A program made the position numbers and the translations under genes. From an uncultured Clostridia bacterium (lineage in GTDB: Bacteria; Bacillota; Clostridia; Christensenellales; UBA1242), in the NCBI GenBank assembly GCA_934725795.1, contig CAKVCF010000015.1, forward strand, positions 1 through 9,319: DNA of 9,319 nucleotides, given 5' to 3'. Shown here piece by piece: positions 6,466 to 9,319 of this stretch. The stretch's first letter is position 1. Every line of letters begins with the position of its first letter. Below the pieces are notes generated by a model. That model had not been told where the DNA came from. It saw only the letters and a program-made list of their open reading frames with translations, and made no database searches.

Positions 6466-8442
6466 GTGGCAGCTAGTTATGATAGTAAAGATTTGATTGT
6501 TTTGGAAGGACTTGATGCAGTGCGTATGCGTCCAGGTATGTACATTGGAACAACTGGTGTTAAAGGCTTGCATCACTTGCTTTGGGAGATTATAGATAAC
6601 GCCATTGACGAAGTGGCAAATGGTTATGGCAATAAGGTGGAAGTTACCTTGCATAAGGACGGCACAGCATCGGTTATGGATAATGGCCGTGGTATTCCTG
6701 TAAGTCCGCATCCAAAGCTTAAAATTAGCGGTGTTGAAGTGGTATTTACACAACTTCACGCTGGTGGTAAGTTTGGTGATAATAACTATAAATACTCTGG
6801 TGGTTTGCACGGCGTTGGTGCGTCAGTAACAAACGCACTCAGCCGTTATTTGGAAGTTACTGTATGCAAAGAAGGTAAAAAATACTTTGCCCGTTTTGAA
6901 TCAGTTGAAAAGAATGGCAAAATTCACTCTGGCGTTTGTGTTGAACCACTTAAAGAAATTGGCAACACAACACTTAAAGGAACATATGTTCGCTTCTTGC
7001 CAGACGATAGGGTGTTTAAAGATGTTCGCTTTGATTATGACACAGTTTATGAGCGCCTTAAAGAAACCGCTTTCTTAAACAAAGGCGTGCATATTGAATT
7101 GATTGACGAACGCACAAATAAACACGAAACATTGTGCTTTGAAGGTGGTATTCGCGATTACGTAACCAGCCTTACAATGGATAAAAAGCCATTATTTGTG
7201 CCACCGATTTATATTGAAAATGAGATTGAGGATACATTTGTATCACTTTCTTTGCAATATGTTGATAACTACACTGAAAGCATTTATAGTTATGTTAACA
7301 ATATTCCAACTCCAGAAGGCGGAACACACGAAGTTGGCTTTAAAACCGCTTTAACAAAAGTGCTTAACGATTTTGCAAAAAAGCACGGCCTTGTTAAAGA
7401 TAAAGATATTCCATTTATTGGCGATGACTTCCGCGAAGGTTTGGTTGCAGTTTTGGCAATCAAAATGAAAAATGTTCAATTTGAAGGTCAAACCAAAACC
7501 AAACTTGGCAATGTTGAAGCACGTTCAAGGGTTGAAAGTGTTTGCACACAAGGTTTGAGTGAATTTTTCCAAGCAAAGAAAAATGAAAACATTGGCAATA
7601 TCATTATAGACAAAGCAAAAGGTGCAGCACGTGTTAGAGCAGCGGCAAAACATGCCAAAGATTTAACAAGGGCTAAAAACTCAATTGAAGGGAATATGTT
7701 GCTTGGTAAACTTGCAAACTGCACAAGCAAAAATCCAGAATTGAATGAAATATTTATTGTAGAAGGCGACTCTGCGGGTGGCACAGCAAAACAAGGCAGA
7801 GACAGATATTTCCAAGCCATTTTACCATTGCGCGGTAAACCACTTAACAGTGAAAAGAAACGCATAGACCAAGTGCTTGCAAACGAAGAAATACGCACAA
7901 TCATTGGTGCATTCGGCACTGGCATTGGTGAAGATTTTAAACTTGAAAACTTAAAATATCATAAAGTTATCATTTTGAGTGATGCCGACCAAGATGGTAT
8001 GCACATTAGATGTATTTTGCTGACATTCTTCTTCCGTTATATGCGTCCGCTTATCACAAACGGCAATATCTATGTTGGTATGCCACCACTTTATAAGGTT
8101 ACAACTAAAGATAGAGAGTGGTATTGCTACACAGACGAAGAATTAACAGCAATCACATCAAAACTTAAAAACTATAATTTGCAACGTTATAAAGGTCTTG
8201 GTGAAATGAGTGCCGAACAACTTTGGACAACAACTATGGACCCTGCACATCGCAGTATGATAAGGGTTACACTTGAAGATGCTGTTATGGCAGATAAGCA
8301 AATAAGCATGTGGATGGGCGATGATGTTGGCCCTCGTAAGGACTATATCAATAAAAACGCCAACTTCAATAAGATTGACGCATTTGAAACACAGAAACAC
8401 GAAAAACAAAAGCAAGATAAAGAAAGTGAAGGGGAAAATTAA
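6466..8442 (+). CDS. gyrB: DNA gyrase subunit B
   Basis: With the GTG start the protein is 658 residues. GyrB supplies the ATPase and part of the cleavage site of gyrase, which adds negative supercoils to DNA. Seen: the GHKL ATPase with EIIDNAIDE (Glu41, Asn45), DNGRGIPV (72-79) and [10 protein letters not shown] (112-121); the transducer with TPEGGTH and [11 protein letters not shown]; the TOPRIM domain with EGDSAGG (Glu433) and DADQDG (Asp506, Asp508); and QRYKGLGEM near the C-terminus. GyrB is favoured over ParE by [32 protein letters not shown] and [10 protein letters not shown], but ParE of topoisomerase IV is not fully excluded. Odd features: the TOPRIM motif reads [11 protein letters not shown] where TDADVDGxHIR is usual; Lys135 is at the E. 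coli Arg136 position; and the last 20 or so residues form a charged K/E/Q-rich tail in place of the usual short GyrB ending. It overlaps gyrA by one base (TAATG). dnaA, dnaN and recF are not beside it. Confidence 0.88.
   Translation: MAASYDSKDLIVLEGLDAVRMRPGMYIGTTGVKGLHHLLWEIIDNAIDEVANGYGNKVEVTLHKDGTASVMDNGRGIPVSPHPKLKISGVEVVFTQLHAGGKFGDNNYKYSGGLHGVGASVTNALSRYLEVTVCKEGKKYFARFESVEKNGKIHSGVCVEPLKEIGNTTLKGTYVRFLPDDRVFKDVRFDYDTVYERLKETAFLNKGVHIELIDERTNKHETLCFEGGIRDYVTSLTMDKKPLFVPPIYIENEIEDTFVSLSLQYVDNYTESIYSYVNNIPTPEGGTHEVGFKTALTKVLNDFAKKHGLVKDKDIPFIGDDFREGLVAVLAIKMKNVQFEGQTKTKLGNVEARSRVESVCTQGLSEFFQAKKNENIGNIIIDKAKGAARVRAAAKHAKDLTRAKNSIEGNMLLGKLANCTSKNPELNEIFIVEGDSAGGTAKQGRDRYFQAILPLRGKPLNSEKKRIDQVLANEEIRTIIGAFGTGIGEDFKLENLKYHKVIILSDADQDGMHIRCILLTFFFRYMRPLITNGNIYVGMPPLYKVTTKDREWYCYTDEELTAITSKLKNYNLQRYKGLGEMSAEQLWTTTMDPAHRSMIRVTLEDAVMADKQISMWMGDDVGPRKDYINKNANFNKIDAFETQKHEKQKQDKESEGEN
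8429..8434 (+). promoter_or_regulatory. Ribosome binding site of gyrA within the gyrB end
   Basis: AAGGGG lies inside the last gyrB codons, 7 bases before the ATG at 8442. Together with the TAATG overlap this suggests coupled translation of the two subunits. Confidence 0.7.
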
Positions 8443-9319
8443 TGGCAAAAAAAGAATTTAAGGCAGTTGAACCAACAGGCAATTTGTATTCAATGACAGT
8501 TGAAGATGTTATGTCCACAAGTATGTTGCCTTACAGCGAATATGTTATTATGGACCGTGCACTTCCACGTGTTGAAGACGGTTTAAAACCTGTTCAACGC
8601 CGCATTTTGTATGATATGATTGAACTTGGCTTAACACCAGACAAACCATTTAAAAAATCTGCACGTGTGGTAGGCGACACTTTAGGTAAATTCCATCCAC
8701 ACGGCGATAGTTCTGTTTATGGCGCAATGGTGCGTATGGCACAGGACTTTGTTATGGGCGAACGCTTGGTTGAAGGTCAAGGTAACTTTGGCTCAATAGA
8801 CGGCGATAGTGCTGCGGCAATGCGTTACACCGAAGTTAGATTAACACCACTTGCATTGGAACTTATGCAAGATTTAGATAAAGATACGGTTAGTTTCAGC
8901 TTTAACTTTGACGATACACTTAAAGAACCTGATTATTTAACAGGGCGCTTTCCAAATTTGTTTGTAAACGGTGCATCAGGCATTGCAGTTGGTTTGGCAA
9001 CAAATATTCCAACACACAATTTAGGCGAAATGATTGATGGCTGCGTTGCGTATATAGATAATCCAAATATCAGCCTTACAGAAATGCTTAACATCATTAA
9101 AGGGCCAGACTTTCCAACTGGTGGCATGATTTGCGCTGGCAAAGATATGGAAGAAGCTTATGCAACTGGACGTGGCAAGGTTACAATGCGTGCAGTTTTC
9201 CACACGGAAGACGATAAAAATGGCAAAACAAACATTGTTATAACTGAATTGCCTTACCAAGTTAATAAAGCAGAATTTTTAAAGTCGGTTGGCGACCTTA
9301 AAATAAAAATGAAAGACGA
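8442..9319 (+). CDS. gyrA: DNA gyrase subunit A, 3' end outside window
   Basis: The frame runs open to the window edge: 292 whole codons of a family with about 800 or more residues. GyrA cuts and rejoins DNA through a tyrosyl-phosphate link. Seen: [17 protein letters not shown] (40-56) and [15 protein letters not shown] (65-79); the helix-turn-helix [12 protein letters not shown] (82-93); [20 protein letters not shown], in which Arg128 and Tyr129 are the catalytic pair; and then [16 protein letters not shown] and [31 protein letters not shown] and the KKSAR region resemble GyrA more than Gram-positive ParC. The C-terminal GyrA box that would settle GyrA versus ParC is outside the window. At the quinolone positions Ser90 equals E. 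coli Ser83, but Gly94 replaces the acidic residue of Asp87. ALPRVEDG also differs in charge order from the common ALPDVRDG. The gene is coupled to gyrB by a one-base overlap. Confidence 0.88.
   Translation, partial: MAKKEFKAVEPTGNLYSMTVEDVMSTSMLPYSEYVIMDRALPRVEDGLKPVQRRILYDMIELGLTPDKPFKKSARVVGDTLGKFHPHGDSSVYGAMVRMAQDFVMGERLVEGQGNFGSIDGDSAAAMRYTEVRLTPLALELMQDLDKDTVSFSFNFDDTLKEPDYLTGRFPNLFVNGASGIAVGLATNIPTHNLGEMIDGCVAYIDNPNISLTEMLNIIKGPDFPTGGMICAGKDMEEAYATGRGKVTMRAVFHTEDDKNGKTNIVITELPYQVNKAEFLKSVGDLKIKMKD

Noticed and set aside
8158..8448. Open frame of 96 codons on the minus strand opposite gyrB, and similar frames opposite gyrA, tsaB-rimI and ddl.
   Set aside because: They lie wholly or almost wholly inside well-supported genes, show no family motif and have Cys/Phe/Ser-rich shadow composition.

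Overview
This window reads as a chromosomal housekeeping segment of a low-GC bacterium with a peptidoglycan wall, most likely from the Clostridia or a related uncultured Bacillota lineage. The reasons are A+T-rich DNA, G-rich Shine-Dalgarno sites, GTG starts, standard TGA stops, a TsaB-RimI fusion, a membrane-anchored MurF-type ligase and a gyrB-gyrA pair. The taxonomy is inferred from gene style only. I see no tRNA, rRNA, CRISPR array, insertion sequence or phage gene.

Layout. (1) Positions 1-2534, + strand: the 3' part of a divergent thymidine-phosphorylase-family gene, then tsaE directly abutting it, then tsaB fused to rimI. The last two supply three activities, two for tRNA t6A synthesis and one for protein N-acetylation. 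(2) Positions 2535-2640: a short convergent gap. (3) Positions 2641-5042, - strand: an alpha/beta hydrolase followed, with a 4-base overlap, by a MurF-type Mur ligase whose usual N-terminal UDP-binding domain is replaced by membrane helices. (4) Positions 5043-5330: a divergent intergenic region with palindromes. (5) Positions 5331-6404, + strand: D-alanine--D-alanine ligase. (6) Positions 6405-6465: a compact control region with an extended -10 promoter, a 9-bp inverted repeat and a strong ribosome binding site. (7) Positions 6466-9319, + strand: gyrB and the 5' part of gyrA, overlapping by one base.

How the genes fit together. Ddl makes D-Ala-D-Ala, and MurF attaches that dipeptide to the UDP-MurNAc-tripeptide. 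The two genes are transcribed away from one intergenic region, which gives a small cell-wall module with an unassigned hydrolase inserted. Gyrase is a separate unit with its own promoter inside the 3' end of ddl.

I found no clear new defence or mobile system. The points most worth a second look are: the gyrB leader, where an inverted repeat could hide the ribosome binding site only in read-through transcripts; substitutions in the phosphorylase active site; the membrane-anchored MurF with its hydrolase partner; and substitutions at drug-contact positions in both gyrase subunits.
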